Source: a virus
Direction: 5' to 3' (one strand)
DNA length: 64,000 bases
IMG/VR virus record: IMGVR_UViG_3300037112_000155
Location: 59,617-123,616 of that record
Numbering within the stretch: the first letter of the stretch is position 1; each line of letters begins with the position of its first letter. Under the pieces are notes generated by a model, which saw only the letters and a program-made list of their open reading frames with translations, ran no database searches and had not been told where the DNA came from. Position numbers and translations under genes: made by a program. Positions 1 to 7,587 of the stretch are shown here, piece by piece.

Positions 1-400
1 CGAACTCGAGGTGGTGAACCTGGCGCCCGGCCGCGGTGAGAGACCGGATGCTGCGATTGATCGAATTGCCGATCATCACGTCGGGGTAGATCGAAGCCAA
101 CACGGCAAAGGCTCCAATGCCCGGGACCGAGAGACCTAGCGCGGTGGCCGCCATCGCGCCGCCGGCGGCGAGCGCGCCGCTGAGCGCGGGGAAGGTCATC
201 AGGCCTACGGTGCGGCCCAGGGCGGTGGGCAAAACCTCGCCCCTCTGGGCATGCCCTGCTTCATACGCGATCATCGGGACGCCCGCGGCGATTCCGATAC
301 CGCTCAGCTTCATGCCTGACCAGAACGCACGCGACGGAGCCATGCGCATCGACTGCGCTGCTCCGTTGAGTCCATCCCGGGATGCCTGGTTCAGGAGCAT
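1..400 (-). CDS. Partial glycine/alanine-rich hydrophobic protein
   Basis: The gene runs off the left edge, so only its first 133 residues are visible. The ATG at 400 overlaps the TAA stop of the next gene upstream (TAATG), which implies translational coupling. Residues about 31-48 and 62-105 are rich in Gly, Ala and other hydrophobic residues with small-residue spacing typical of membrane-inserting glycine zippers. No family was recognised. Together with the two genes upstream it forms a set of similar-looking hydrophobic proteins; a virion or membrane role is only inference. Confidence 0.75.
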   Translation of the reverse strand, partial: MLLNQASRDGLNGAAQSMRMAPSRAFWSGMKLSGIGIAAGVPMIAYEAGHAQRGEVLPTALGRTVGLMTFPALSGALAAGGAMAATALGLSVPGIGAFAVLASIYPDVMIGNSINRSIRSLTAAGRQVHHLEF

Positions 401-1125
401 TAGTGCCTACGCGCGTTGAGACCGAAGACCAGATCTCCTGTCGCATTCATCGACTGCATCCGCTCTCGAGGTCCCGCGGTTGCCTCGTAGCTGCCGCGGC
501 CATCGCTTACGGCGGTGTCATCAGCGGCATAAGACTGTTCGTGGGTGAAAGCGTGCGCTGCTGCAGTAACGCCGATCGCTGCGCCGGCAATCAAGGCTGC
601 TTTGCCAACCCGAGGTGTCTTGCTCCAGCTCTTGGCCATGTTCCGGCCGCTACGCAGTGCCAGACCTGCAGCTCCGCCTGCGACCATCCCCATCGCGGCG
701 CCCGCGGCGGGGTTGTCTTTGTCCATCTGGGCCCCGACGAGCCCGCCGAGTCCCATACCGATCGCGGTAGGAACGATGGGGTGTTTCAGAAAGGTATTGG
801 CTATCCCCGTTTCCCGGGTCGCTGCGGTAAAGGACTTGCCTCCCGCTTCGACAGCACCGGTCGCGGCCTTGTAGCCGCCCTTCCAAAGCGTTCCCTTGGC
901 GGCGTAGACTCCAGCTCCGACTCCGGCCAGAATCAGGCCAGCGCCAACCGCATGATGAGCCGCCAGGCCTGCGCGAGTGGTGGGTGAAGCGTCCTGATGC
1001 TGACTGCTGCCGCGTGCCGCTCCAATGGCGATGCCGCCGGCGCCGGCGGCCGCGGCGGCGACGAAGATGCCCTTGGATTTCAGGAACTGCGCTGCCTTGG
1101 TGCCGGCAAAGACGGGATCGGTCAT
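400..1125 (-). CDS. Glycine-zipper hydrophobic protein, 241 aa
   Basis: Low-complexity Gly/Ala-rich protein with at least three hydrophobic stretches (roughly residues 20-38, 58-75 and 115-160) separated by charged linkers. The pattern GLGGLVG...GAAMGMVAGGAAG is a glycine-zipper style repeat. It lies 3 bp downstream of the 171-aa gene and overlaps the next gene, so the three are probably one operon. Internal virion proteins and membrane-remodelling phage proteins can look like this, but no family is recognised. Confidence 0.8.
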   Translation of the reverse strand: MTDPVFAGTKAAQFLKSKGIFVAAAAAGAGGIAIGAARGSSQHQDASPTTRAGLAAHHAVGAGLILAGVGAGVYAAKGTLWKGGYKAATGAVEAGGKSFTAATRETGIANTFLKHPIVPTAIGMGLGGLVGAQMDKDNPAAGAAMGMVAGGAAGLALRSGRNMAKSWSKTPRVGKAALIAGAAIGVTAAAHAFTHEQSYAADDTAVSDGRGSYEATAGPRERMQSMNATGDLVFGLNARRH

Positions 1126-1128
1126 GGT

Positions 1129-1644
1129 TTACCCGTTCGGATTGGCACGCCAGAACGCGCGATCGGCTTCTGCCGCACCGCGGCTGCTCATCCGTTTGCC
1201 TACGGACCCCGCCGTCACAGCGGCGCTGGTGCTGCGCTGCTCCAATTCCATTGCGCCCAGACGAGCCTGCAGCATGCCGTTCTGCCACTTTCCGGAAGCC
1301 CAGCTCTTGGCTGAACTTACGCCATCGCGAAGAAGGCCGCCGTTATAGCTGGAACGGGCAGACTGGATGCCGCGGAAACCGGCGACGCCCAGTACACCCA
1401 GGGCCGCGCCCTTGGCTGCTCCGCTCATATCGCCATCGCTGGCTGCGTAACCGGCCGCGCCACCTGCCGCGGCGCCCGCGCCCGCTGCAAGAGCGAACCC
1501 GGAACTCTTCAGGTGCATGCCACTGGAAACTTGTCGGGCGATGCCTGCAGCCCTTGATGCGCCTGCCGAATTCCACATGGAGGCGGCTTTCGTCATCCCA
1601 CTGTCGAGGATATTGAGTGCTCTGTTAGCTGGAATCGATACCAT
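1129..1644 (-). CDS. Glycine-zipper hydrophobic protein, 171 aa
   Basis: First gene of the leftmost three-gene minus-strand set. A good ribosome site (AGGAG) precedes the ATG. Residues about 50-100 form a Gly/Ala-rich segment (GAAAGGAAGYAA...GAAKGAALGVLGVAG) resembling the central part of the 241-aa neighbour, which suggests paralogy or shared architecture. A CTATACTAG element lies just upstream on the same strand and may be its promoter. Function unknown. Confidence 0.8.
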   Translation of the reverse strand: MVSIPANRALNILDSGMTKAASMWNSAGASRAAGIARQVSSGMHLKSSGFALAAGAGAAAGGAAGYAASDGDMSGAAKGAALGVLGVAGFRGIQSARSSYNGGLLRDGVSSAKSWASGKWQNGMLQARLGAMELEQRSTSAAVTAGSVGKRMSSRGAAEADRAFWRANPNG

Positions 1645-1665
1645 TATTGATCTCCTAAAAGCTAT

Positions 1666-1674
1666 CTAGTATAG
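1666..1674 (-). promoter_or_regulatory. CTATACTAG element (candidate -10)
   Basis: Read on the minus strand the sequence is CTATACTAG, containing a near-consensus TATACT -10, about 22 bp before the ATG of the 171-aa gene. The same 9-mer recurs at three other places in the window. No convincing -35 hexamer is visible. Confidence 0.4.
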
Positions 1675-1677
1675 GGA

Positions 1678-1836
1678 TCAGACCCCTCGGAGCTTGCGAG
1701 AGCCACTGGCGCGGGGACTGAAGGTCGCCGTCCCGGGGGTAAAGTTGCTGACGCCGGTCTTCATGACCTTGGTCGGGACGCGGACAAGAGGGGAGGGGCG
1801 GACCTGGGTAGAGGTCCGCAGAGGGGATGTGGTCAT
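1678..1836 (-). CDS. Small basic Ser/Thr/Pro-rich protein, 52 aa
   Basis: Short reading frame filling the gap between the glycine-zipper set and the JAMM gene, with AGGTG five bases before the ATG. The product is basic and rich in Thr, Ser, Pro and Arg, with no predicted globular core or membrane segment. The CTATACTAG element begins just after its stop. Function unknown. Confidence 0.6.
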   Translation of the reverse strand: MTTSPLRTSTQVRPSPLVRVPTKVMKTGVSNFTPGTATFSPRASGSRKLRGV

Positions 1837-1842
1837 GGTCAC

Positions 1843-2277
1843 CTATTTCGAGGGAACAACATTCAGCTTGCAGGGCAGTTGAGGCTGCCAGAAGTCGATA
1901 CGGCTGTGGGTCTTCTGCGTCTTCTCGTCGGTCCAGACGGAGCAGACTCCAACCAGGGCTTCGCCAACGCTCTCTTTGTGGTCCCATTCCGAGGGAGCCG
2001 AGTCGTTGTAGAGATGGGTGTGGACGGTGCCAAACTCGAGCCCCAGGTTCTTGGCCTCGTTCTTCAGCGCCTGGTACTCGACGTCGTCGGAGTCGACGAT
2101 CTCGGGACCCTGCTTGAGCAGCTTGAGCTTGATGAACTTGACGACGTGGAACTCACCAACGCCCCGGCGGACGAAGATAGCCTCCATATACTCTTTGTCC
2201 TTATGGAACGCAGCAACAGCGCGCCTTTTGAAGGTGCGCTGTTGGGTTGCGTCCACGAAGATATTCATGGCCTGCAT
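1843..2277 (-). CDS. JAMM/MPN-type metallopeptidase, 144 aa
   Basis: Residues 86-99 read HTHLYNDSAPSEWD, an exact H-x-H-x7-S-x2-D JAMM zinc motif (H86, H88, S96, D99); E32 is positioned to be the catalytic glutamate. In this family the zinc site hydrolyses isopeptide bonds to ubiquitin-like proteins or C-terminal tails. The protein is about the size of a minimal stand-alone JAB domain, with no NlpC/P60 domain as in lambda K-type tail proteins. Start is either 2277 or the ATG at 2268; neither has a strong ribosome site. A counter-defence role against bacterial ubiquitin-like conjugation is possible but inferred. Confidence 0.75.
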   Translation of the reverse strand: MQAMNIFVDATQQRTFKRRAVAAFHKDKEYMEAIFVRRGVGEFHVVKFIKLKLLKQGPEIVDSDDVEYQALKNEAKNLGLEFGTVHTHLYNDSAPSEWDHKESVGEALVGVCSVWTDEKTQKTHSRIDFWQPQLPCKLNVVPSK

Positions 2278-2292
2278 CAGATTGTCTTTCTG

Positions 2293-2481
2293 CTAACGGG
2301 AAGGCTGGCCGGGCGGGATGTGGAAGTACGAATCGAGGATGTCGAAGACCTTGGTGACGTCGGCCTTTCCGTTCGTACAGAGTTTCTCAGCAATCTCCCA
2401 TGCAGCGCGGTGGAAGAGTGGTACCTGGGAGGGGGAGATGTCTTCGACGATCTGACCCTCGATGACGCGGAACGAGTTCAT
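2293..2481 (-). CDS. Small acidic protein, 62 aa
   Basis: ATG at 2481 chosen because GTAGGAGCC lies at the right distance upstream; the frame is open farther upstream but only as a shadow of the phosphoesterase gene. It sits 10 bp after that gene and 15 bp before the JAMM gene, so it is probably co-transcribed. No domain recognised; helical prediction in the middle (FHRAAWEIAEKL). Confidence 0.75.
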   Translation of the reverse strand: MNSFRVIEGQIVEDISPSQVPLFHRAAWEIAEKLCTNGKADVTKVFDILDSYFHIPPGQPSR

Positions 2482-2491
2482 GGGACGGCTC

Positions 2492-3871
2492 CTACGCAGC
2501 GAGCTGCGCTTCTTCTTCCGGCTCGGGCCGGAAGTAGAACTTCCCGCCGACAACTGCCATGCGTGACGTGAACATGATGTGTTCGGGCAGCGCCTGGCGG
2601 CTCCAGGTGTCGACGTGAACGAGGGCAAACGACTGCTGATAGTTGGTCTTGCCGGGGACGTACTCCGCATCTACCTTGGCCATCGCGCCGGTGGTGAGCG
2701 CCCAGATGGGGCCCATCACTTCATTGACCGTCGAACTGAGCTTGGGCTTGTGGGTGTGGCCTCCGACTGAGCACATGGCGAACCCTTCGTCGCCGAAGTG
2801 GTTCACGATCACGGTCTCGTAATACTTCTTGTAGTTGCGCTTGACCTCTTCGTGCATCTCCTTGGCGTTGTACGCCGCGAAGTCGCTCTTGCAGATCAGG
2901 TTGATCCTGAAGTCGTCCAGCCCGAGCAGCTGCGAGAAGGTGACGCCCATCAGGTCGACGAGGACCTTCATGGCGGGAGAGCGATCGGCGAGCAGCTTCA
3001 GAATGCGCTGTTCGTGGTTACCGATGATGAAATCGATCTGCGTATTCGGGCAGATCCTGCGCAAGGGCTTGAAGAACTGCTCGCGCACGAAGTCGTAACG
3101 TGCCCGGATGTTCACCTGCCGCGGATCCTGGTCGAAGCGGGAGAACTCGTACTCGTCGTACATGTCGCCATTGAGGACGATCACATCCGGCTGCACGCGC
3201 TTGGCGGTGTCCAGGAAGACAGACAGGACGAACGGGTCGGCCTCGACATCATGCAGATCGCTGCCGATCAGCATGGTCTTGATGCGGCCATCGGTCTGCT
3301 TGAGTTCGTACTTGCCGACCCAGGGCTTCACTTCTTCGAGGAAGAACTGGCGATAGACGTCGAGGGCGGCGTGGCGGGCGGTCTTCTTCTCCAGGTGATG
3401 CTGGCCGCGGGAGAGCTGCAGGCCAGCGCGCCGCTTGAACTCCTCGAACGTGCCGAAATGACAGTTCCAGGTACTGTCGCTGTACTTGCCGTGCACGCGG
3501 TAGTAGTTGCGTGAGATGAACGAGTCGGAGTGGTTTTCCTGGACCAAGCGGAGATCGGCGATGCAATCTTCAGGCGTCGCGCTCCAGTCGGCCTTCTTCG
3601 AACGCTCGGACAGGATGGCGCGGGCATGGAGGCTCTTGACCGGAGCGGCCTTGGCCTTCTTGTCCGCGGCACGCTTGGTGGCAGCCTTGCGGGCGGCACT
3701 CTTGACGCCCTTCTTGCCTCCGGTGTGCTCTTTGATCCGCCGGTCAACAGTGTCGCGCGATACGTTGAACTTGATGGCGATCTGGTTGAAATCCTGCCCT
3801 GCAGCCACTTCCGCTGCAATCTGCTCGTAGGTGACGCCTGCTCTTGGCCTGCCGCGTTCGCGCTTCGACAT
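2492..3871 (-). CDS. HTH-calcineurin-like metallophosphoesterase fusion
   Basis: 459 aa. Residues about 10-50 (ends in VSRDTVDRRIKEH) form a helix-turn-helix of the kind used by resolvases and small terminases, followed by a Lys/Ala-rich linker. Residues about 198-375 carry the full set of calcineurin-like phosphoesterase motifs: DLH (205-207), GDMYD (235-239), GNHE (284-287), NH (357-358) and GHTH (371-374), predicting a two-metal phosphodiesterase or nuclease. The HTH suggests it acts at DNA. Candidates are a DNA-repair nuclease or a DNA-targeted phosphatase; substrate is not determinable here. Confidence 0.85.
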   Translation of the reverse strand: MSKRERGRPRAGVTYEQIAAEVAAGQDFNQIAIKFNVSRDTVDRRIKEHTGGKKGVKSAARKAATKRAADKKAKAAPVKSLHARAILSERSKKADWSATPEDCIADLRLVQENHSDSFISRNYYRVHGKYSDSTWNCHFGTFEEFKRRAGLQLSRGQHHLEKKTARHAALDVYRQFFLEEVKPWVGKYELKQTDGRIKTMLIGSDLHDVEADPFVLSVFLDTAKRVQPDVIVLNGDMYDEYEFSRFDQDPRQVNIRARYDFVREQFFKPLRRICPNTQIDFIIGNHEQRILKLLADRSPAMKVLVDLMGVTFSQLLGLDDFRINLICKSDFAAYNAKEMHEEVKRNYKKYYETVIVNHFGDEGFAMCSVGGHTHKPKLSSTVNEVMGPIWALTTGAMAKVDAEYVPGKTNYQQSFALVHVDTWSRQALPEHIMFTSRMAVVGGKFYFRPEPEEEAQLAA

Positions 3872-3892
3872 TGCTACCTCGTAAGAGAACTA

Positions 3893-3918
3893 AGCCGGGA
3901 GAGTGAACCCTCCCGGCC
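3893..3918. other. Hairpin between phosphoesterase and Cys-cluster genes
   Basis: CCGGGAG and CTCCCGG are inverted around a short loop. There is no T-run on either side, so a terminator is doubtful; it may protect an mRNA end. Confidence 0.4.
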
Positions 3919-3955
3919 CGTATTCGGAGCAACCTTCTCTCCGTGTGGGGTATCG

Positions 3956-4690
3956 CTAAACTTGTGGTGAAACCGTTCCCTTGCGCAGCAGGTCCGCTCG
4001 TGCGGACTGTTTGCTGCTCAGGTCCTTCCCGGTTCCCTTGTTCTCCGCCTTCGCCTTCTTCCAGCGTTGTTCCGGAGTGAGCATCCAATCCTTCAAGATC
4101 ATCCTGCGCTGCGTCTGCAGCTGTACCAAAAGCTCGACGTTCGGATGGATGACTTTCTCCCACGAGATAGGCAACAGGGTCTCGGGGTGCACATCCTTCG
4201 GGTTGGTAACGGTGAGCCGGGCCTGCTCGCCCTTGTCGACGATGTGCAGGCAGCGCTGCTCCTGCAGGTCGAGCCAGCAGAGATCAGAGATGGCGACGCG
4301 GTTGGACTCGTTGAGGGTATCGGGCTCGGTTTCCATCTCCCGGCACCAGGCCCCGAAGCGCTCTTCGACGATCTTGCGTTCGATCGGGCAGAGTCGATCC
4401 GCGGGCGCCTTGCGGGCGCGCAGGAGGGGGCACTTGGACGAGTAGGGACACTTGTCCTCGTCCGCCACGTTGTCCTGGTTGCCGGGACACACGAGGACGG
4501 CGCCGGCGGCGGGGCCGAGGATGATGAGGGCAGATTGGTAGGTTTCCAGCTCCTGTTGCTCTTCCGTGGTCAGCCCCAGGTCCTCATCACGAGCCATGAG
4601 GCTGTTGATGTTCACTTTGGGGGCGGGAAGTGCCGGTGTGCAGGAGGGAGAAAGGTCTTCGGGTGAGGGGATCAACCCTGGTGTGCTCAT
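3956..4690 (-). CDS. Four-cysteine protein, 244 aa
   Basis: Four cysteines at residues 68, 81, 87 and 101 (CPG, CPYSSKCP, CPIE) are spaced like an Fe-S or zinc ligand set. The C-terminal third is basic and helical (QTQRRMILKDWMLTPEQRWKK). It is the first gene after a CTATACTAG element and precedes the HTH-phosphoesterase gene by 84 bp. The basic C-terminus and position next to an HTH protein suggest nucleic-acid association, but I do not recognise the family. A small-terminase-like role was considered and not supported. Confidence 0.85.
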   Translation of the reverse strand: MSTPGLIPSPEDLSPSCTPALPAPKVNINSLMARDEDLGLTTEEQQELETYQSALIILGPAAGAVLVCPGNQDNVADEDKCPYSSKCPLLRARKAPADRLCPIERKIVEERFGAWCREMETEPDTLNESNRVAISDLCWLDLQEQRCLHIVDKGEQARLTVTNPKDVHPETLLPISWEKVIHPNVELLVQLQTQRRMILKDWMLTPEQRWKKAKAENKGTGKDLSSKQSARADLLRKGTVSPQV

Positions 4691-4700
4691 ACGACCCTTC

Positions 4701-4709
4701 CTAGTATAG
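4701..4709 (-). promoter_or_regulatory. CTATACTAG element (candidate -10)
   Basis: Second minus-strand copy of CTATACTAG, ending about 10 bp before the ATG at 4690 of the Cys-cluster gene. The spacing would make a very short leader, so transcription start and ribosome site would nearly coincide. Confidence 0.4.
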
Positions 4710-4720
4710 GATTTTGCGGC

Positions 4721-5020
4721 TCACTGGCCGAACAGCTTCTTTGTCAGCAGGATGGCCAGAACTGAGCCGAAAGACCCGCCCAGGACGTAACCCAGGCGGC
4801 CCATGGCAGATTTGTTCTCGCTGACCTGCTTGATGATGGTGTAGTTGGCGGCGGCGAAGATCAGGTCGGTGAAGAAGGTCCACGCCATCCGGCCCTGCGC
4901 CAGGGCGCGGGCGTTGACACTGTAGATGAAGTAGCTCAGGAACTGGCAGCCCATCAGCAGGAAGAAGTCGCGGGTGTCGGCCTTACTTGGCCGCTTCCAG
5001 ACGTTCCACATAGCGAACAT
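4721..5020 (-). CDS. Small membrane protein, 99 aa (DUF5698/UPF0316-like)
   Basis: Three hydrophobic segments (about residues 18-36, 45-62 and 76-95). The last, GYVLGGSFGSVLAILLTKKL, has the small-residue pattern seen at the end of the UPF0316/DUF5698 membrane domain, but without the cytosolic DUF2179 part; the match is tentative. The ATG at 5020 overlaps the end of the deaminase gene by 38 bp and uses GGGAG upstream; a TTG one codon earlier is also possible. Confidence 0.75.
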   Translation of the reverse strand: MFAMWNVWKRPSKADTRDFFLLMGCQFLSYFIYSVNARALAQGRMAWTFFTDLIFAAANYTIIKQVSENKSAMGRLGYVLGGSFGSVLAILLTKKLFGQ

Positions 5021-5564
5021 CAACCCCGCTCTCCCGGAACATCTGGACGGCTACCTTGAAATCCGGGCCGTACTTGGGGTGATCGAAGTCGGGCATGTAG
5101 GCAACTACCTGAGAGATGCCGGACTGGATGATGGCCCGGGCACAGTCAGCGCAGGGGAACCAGGGCACATAGATGGCAGAGCCCTGCAAGGCCGGTCCAC
5201 CGCGGCGGGCAACACCGTAGATGGCGTTGCGCTCGGCGTGCTCGGTCCAGAGGTACTTGGCGGGCTTGTCGTGGCGGGCCTCGATAGGGGCCAGTATCCT
5301 GGCACGAGACTCCGGATTGATGATTCCCGAGACCATGTACTCCCTCATCTGCAGATGAGGTTCCAGGTCCTCACCGTTCACGTAGCAGCCGCGGGGAAAG
5401 GTGTTGCAGCCGCTTGCCAGGATGGCGTTTTCCTTCACGATGACGCAGCCCACCTTGGTGGAACGGTCGTCCGACATAGTCGCGGCCAGCATGGCCGTCT
5501 GCATGAAGTGGCTCTCCCAGCGGTCCATCTTCTTGACCAGTGGCACAATCTTGGTGGCGCTCAT
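4983..5564 (-). CDS. Deoxycytidylate deaminase
   Basis: 193 aa. Zinc-dependent cytidine-deaminase fold: HAE at 109-111 (TEHAERNAIYG) and PCADC at 137-141 provide the ligands and the proton shuttle, and KVGCVIVKENAILASG is the expected preceding strand. dCMP deaminase converts dCMP to dUMP, the substrate of thymidylate synthase; the phage encodes ThyX at 41,698, so the two likely supply dTMP during replication. Length is typical of phage dCMP deaminases. Confidence 0.92.
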   Translation of the reverse strand: MSATKIVPLVKKMDRWESHFMQTAMLAATMSDDRSTKVGCVIVKENAILASGCNTFPRGCYVNGEDLEPHLQMREYMVSGIINPESRARILAPIEARHDKPAKYLWTEHAERNAIYGVARRGGPALQGSAIYVPWFPCADCARAIIQSGISQVVAYMPDFDHPKYGPDFKVAVQMFRESGVDVRYVERLEAAK

Positions 5565-5566
5565 GA

Positions 5567-5899
5567 TTACCTTTCGATCCAGGCAAAGACAGACTTGGGA
5601 ATTCCTTCGCGCCGGCCGTAATCGCCAGCGCAGTTGAAGGAGACGTACTTGGTGTTGCGGGACTCCTCAAAGGTCAGGCGCTCGCCATTGCGAGGACCAC
5701 CGACACATAGGAACCTGCCGGTGACCCGCTTCAACAGCTTCGAGCTGTCGAGAACCCACTCACCGTTGACCCGTTTCTCCTGGATGTCGCGGTAGCGGTG
5801 GACGATCTTGTCGGCGAACCATTCATCGCCTTCGAAGACCTCGATCCGCCGCCAATCGCGCATGGTGTGAACGATCTCGCGATGGCCTACTTCTGGCAT
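5567..5899 (-). CDS. Hypothetical protein, 110 aa
   Basis: Starts inside the end of the preceding 94-aa gene (13-bp overlap) and ends 2 bp before the deaminase start, so it is embedded in the same operon. The sequence is mixed charged with many Trp, Arg and Glu (RRIEVFEGDEWFADKIVHR) and a central KLLKRVTGRFLCVGGPRNG segment. Likely a small soluble beta-rich protein. Family not recognised. Confidence 0.75.
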   Translation of the reverse strand: MPEVGHREIVHTMRDWRRIEVFEGDEWFADKIVHRYRDIQEKRVNGEWVLDSSKLLKRVTGRFLCVGGPRNGERLTFEESRNTKYVSFNCAGDYGRREGIPKSVFAWIER

Positions 5900-6171
5900 G
5901 CCACACTCTTCAGCGGCTGCAGGTTGCGGGTGTGCCGGTCAAGCAACGCCATCATGGCGCGATACTGACGCGACGTTGTCTGCTGCAACGCGGTGGGTTT
6001 GCGGCTCGACCAGGGCTGCCCGAGGACTGCCGGGCCAAGATGCACGCCGGTCCAGGCCATGCCTTTCGTGCCATCCTCGTAGCTGACTTCAACTTGGCCG
6101 TCCGATGTGACGAGGCCCTTGCGGCCACGGGAACAGATGGCGATCGTACCCTTGCTAATTACTTGACTCAT
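5887..6171 (-). CDS. Small SH3-like hypothetical protein, 94 aa
   Basis: ATG at 6171 chosen for the GGAGG seven bases upstream; an upstream in-frame ATG lacks one. The N-terminal half (GTIAICSRGRKGLVTSDGQVEVSYEDGTKG) reads as a short-strand, SH3-like barrel common in phage accessory proteins. Function unknown. Confidence 0.75.
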   Translation of the reverse strand: MSQVISKGTIAICSRGRKGLVTSDGQVEVSYEDGTKGMAWTGVHLGPAVLGQPWSSRKPTALQQTTSRQYRAMMALLDRHTRNLQPLKSVACQK

Positions 6172-6193
6172 TCGTGCCTCCAGAGCCAGAGTG

Positions 6194-6658
6194 CTATGCG
6201 ACAGGGGTGATACCAAAGGCCCGCTTGGCGCTGATCACAATTGCCGGCGCCGGGTTGATGATGGGCCGTTGTTTGCGCAGCTCATCGAGGGACTCGTAGA
6301 AGCCGAAGCCACAGGTGTAGAGGTAGCAGGCGACCAGGGTAGGGGAGCGGCTCGCGCCCGCATGACAGTGGACCAGGACCTTACCGCCGCCCCGCAGGGC
6401 CTGGTGGATCCAGTCGACCGCGCCGTAGAGCTTCTGGGTGTGCCACTCGTGACCGTCCAGCTGGTCCATCTGGATGATGTTGAACTTGGCACGAGGCAGA
6501 TCCAGCTTCTCGCTGGTGCAGTTGCAGATGTGGGTGATGCCGAGCGGGTTCTGGCCGCGCAGGTTAAGAGCGTCCTGAAAGCCGCCGAGATAGAGGCGAT
6601 CGAGGATCTTGGTGAGTGGGAAGTTGGAGCGATAGCCGAGGTTCGTATCTTGGGACAC
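6194..6658 (-). CDS. Dual-specificity protein phosphatase
   Basis: 154 aa. The signature HCHAGASRS (97-105) gives the HC-x5-R P-loop with nucleophile C98 and R104; D65 is a candidate general acid. The opening ILDRLYLGGFQDA is typical of DUSP domains. Such enzymes remove phosphate from Tyr/Ser/Thr or other phosphoesters such as capped RNA ends. It is compact, with no extra domains. A role in changing host phosphorylation is inference; a Hanks-type kinase is also present at 60,938, but nothing links the two. Confidence 0.88.
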   Translation of the reverse strand: MSQDTNLGYRSNFPLTKILDRLYLGGFQDALNLRGQNPLGITHICNCTSEKLDLPRAKFNIIQMDQLDGHEWHTQKLYGAVDWIHQALRGGGKVLVHCHAGASRSPTLVACYLYTCGFGFYESLDELRKQRPIINPAPAIVISAKRAFGITPVA

Positions 6659-6680
6659 GGGTTTTCCTTAGGGGTTGGGA

Positions 6681-6714
6681 GCGGGAGGTCAGCGCTGGTG
6701 CGCTATTCCTCCCG
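6681..6714. other. Two-tier perfect hairpin in the DUSP leader
   Basis: Outer arms GCGGGAGG/CCTCCCGC (8 bp) enclose inner arms AGCGC/GCGCT (5 bp) around TGGT. It lies in the 152-bp gap upstream of the phosphatase gene. No T-run follows on the minus strand, so it is more likely an mRNA-processing or regulatory structure than a terminator. Confidence 0.5.
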
Positions 6715-6810
6715 CCCGGTACTTGAAAGGCAGGTACAAATAACAGGGGGAAAGACAAAGGGGAAATTGGGGAGAGATGCCTCTCAGAACGTCCGGGAGG
6801 AGCCCAACCC

Positions 6811-7191
6811 TTAGATCGGAAAGACCCGGTGCTCGCCGACATCACACAGCGCGGGACCCACGTGCGCAACGCAGCGGTTGGTGCGCATCAGCTGGTCACT
6901 ACCGAAGCGAACTTCCCATTCCGACTCGAACAGGCACTGCACACCCTGGTTGTCGGTGTACTCGCACTGGGGAACGGTGGTGCGCTCCCAGCAGCCCTCG
7001 CCGTTCTTGAAGCAGAGGGCGATGTACTTGCCGGCGGCGCGCCGCAGGCGGTACTCAGGAGCTTCGGTGTCGTGACAGTGGTTGCAGAACAAGGGCACAT
7101 CCGGCGTGACCAGGACGATGCGGGTCTCGCCTTCAGGCACGCGGATGGCAAACTGCTCGCGGGAGGGGTCGAGGATACGGTCGGTCGACAC
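6811..7191 (-). CDS. Cysteine-rich hypothetical protein, 126 aa
   Basis: GTG start at 7191 overlaps the TAG of the upstream gene (TAGTG) and has GGAGG eight bases before it. Contains FCNHCHD near residue 36-42 plus further Cys at positions suggesting one or two zinc sites. No recognised family. Coupled to the 108-aa gene upstream, which has its own CPNC knuckle. Confidence 0.75.
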   Translation of the reverse strand: MSTDRILDPSREQFAIRVPEGETRIVLVTPDVPLFCNHCHDTEAPEYRLRRAAGKYIALCFKNGEGCWERTTVPQCEYTDNQGVQCLFESEWEVRFGSDQLMRTNRCVAHVGPALCDVGEHRVFPI

Positions 7192-7517
7192 TAGTACACC
7201 TCCGCCATGGCCAGGTGCTTCAAGCCGGTCAAACAGAAATCCGTCAGGACGGGAATGTTCTCCGGATCGAGGACCCGGGCGCGCACGCGGTCGATGATGA
7301 CCTGGCCGTCGAGGGTGCCCAGAATGGTGACCTCATCGTTGACGATGCGCATCTCTTCGGGGTCATGCTCTTCGCCACAGTTCGGACAGATGCCTTCTTC
7401 GGCAGGGAGCAGGTCGGAGGGCAGTTTCGCCGTGAAGCTCACCAGCCAGGTGTGGTTGCGCGGTTCGGACTTGGTGTCCTCGTCGAGCAGCCGGGAAAGA
7501 TCGTTTGGGGTGGTCAA
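7191..7517 (-). CDS. Hypothetical protein with zinc knuckle, 108 aa
   Basis: TTG at 7517 chosen as start because AGAGGAG lies seven bases upstream; an ATG farther upstream lacks a ribosome site. Central CPNCGEEHD may bind zinc. The rest predicts alternating strands (EVTILGTLDGQVIIDRVRARV). A CTTTGGTAG element lies about 60 bp upstream. Confidence 0.7.
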   Translation of the reverse strand: MTTPNDLSRLLDEDTKSEPRNHTWLVSFTAKLPSDLLPAEEGICPNCGEEHDPEEMRIVNDEVTILGTLDGQVIIDRVRARVLDPENIPVLTDFCLTGLKHLAMAEVY

Positions 7518-7578
7518 GATAGTTCTCCTCTGGAGCCGGTGACCGGCCACATGACTGAGCATGCGGGATGGTCTGGAT

Positions 7579-7587
7579 CTACCAAAG
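7579..7587 (-). promoter_or_regulatory. CTTTGGTAG element 1
   Basis: Minus-strand CTTTGGTAG upstream of the 108-aa gene. One of six copies confined to the minus-strand gene block; the first shared base pair is C or G before CTTTGGTAG. Confidence 0.6.

Noticed and set aside
3956-4690. Small terminase identity for the Cys-cluster protein
   Set aside because: The basic helical C-terminus suggested it, but the four-Cys cluster and absence of a large terminase nearby do not fit.
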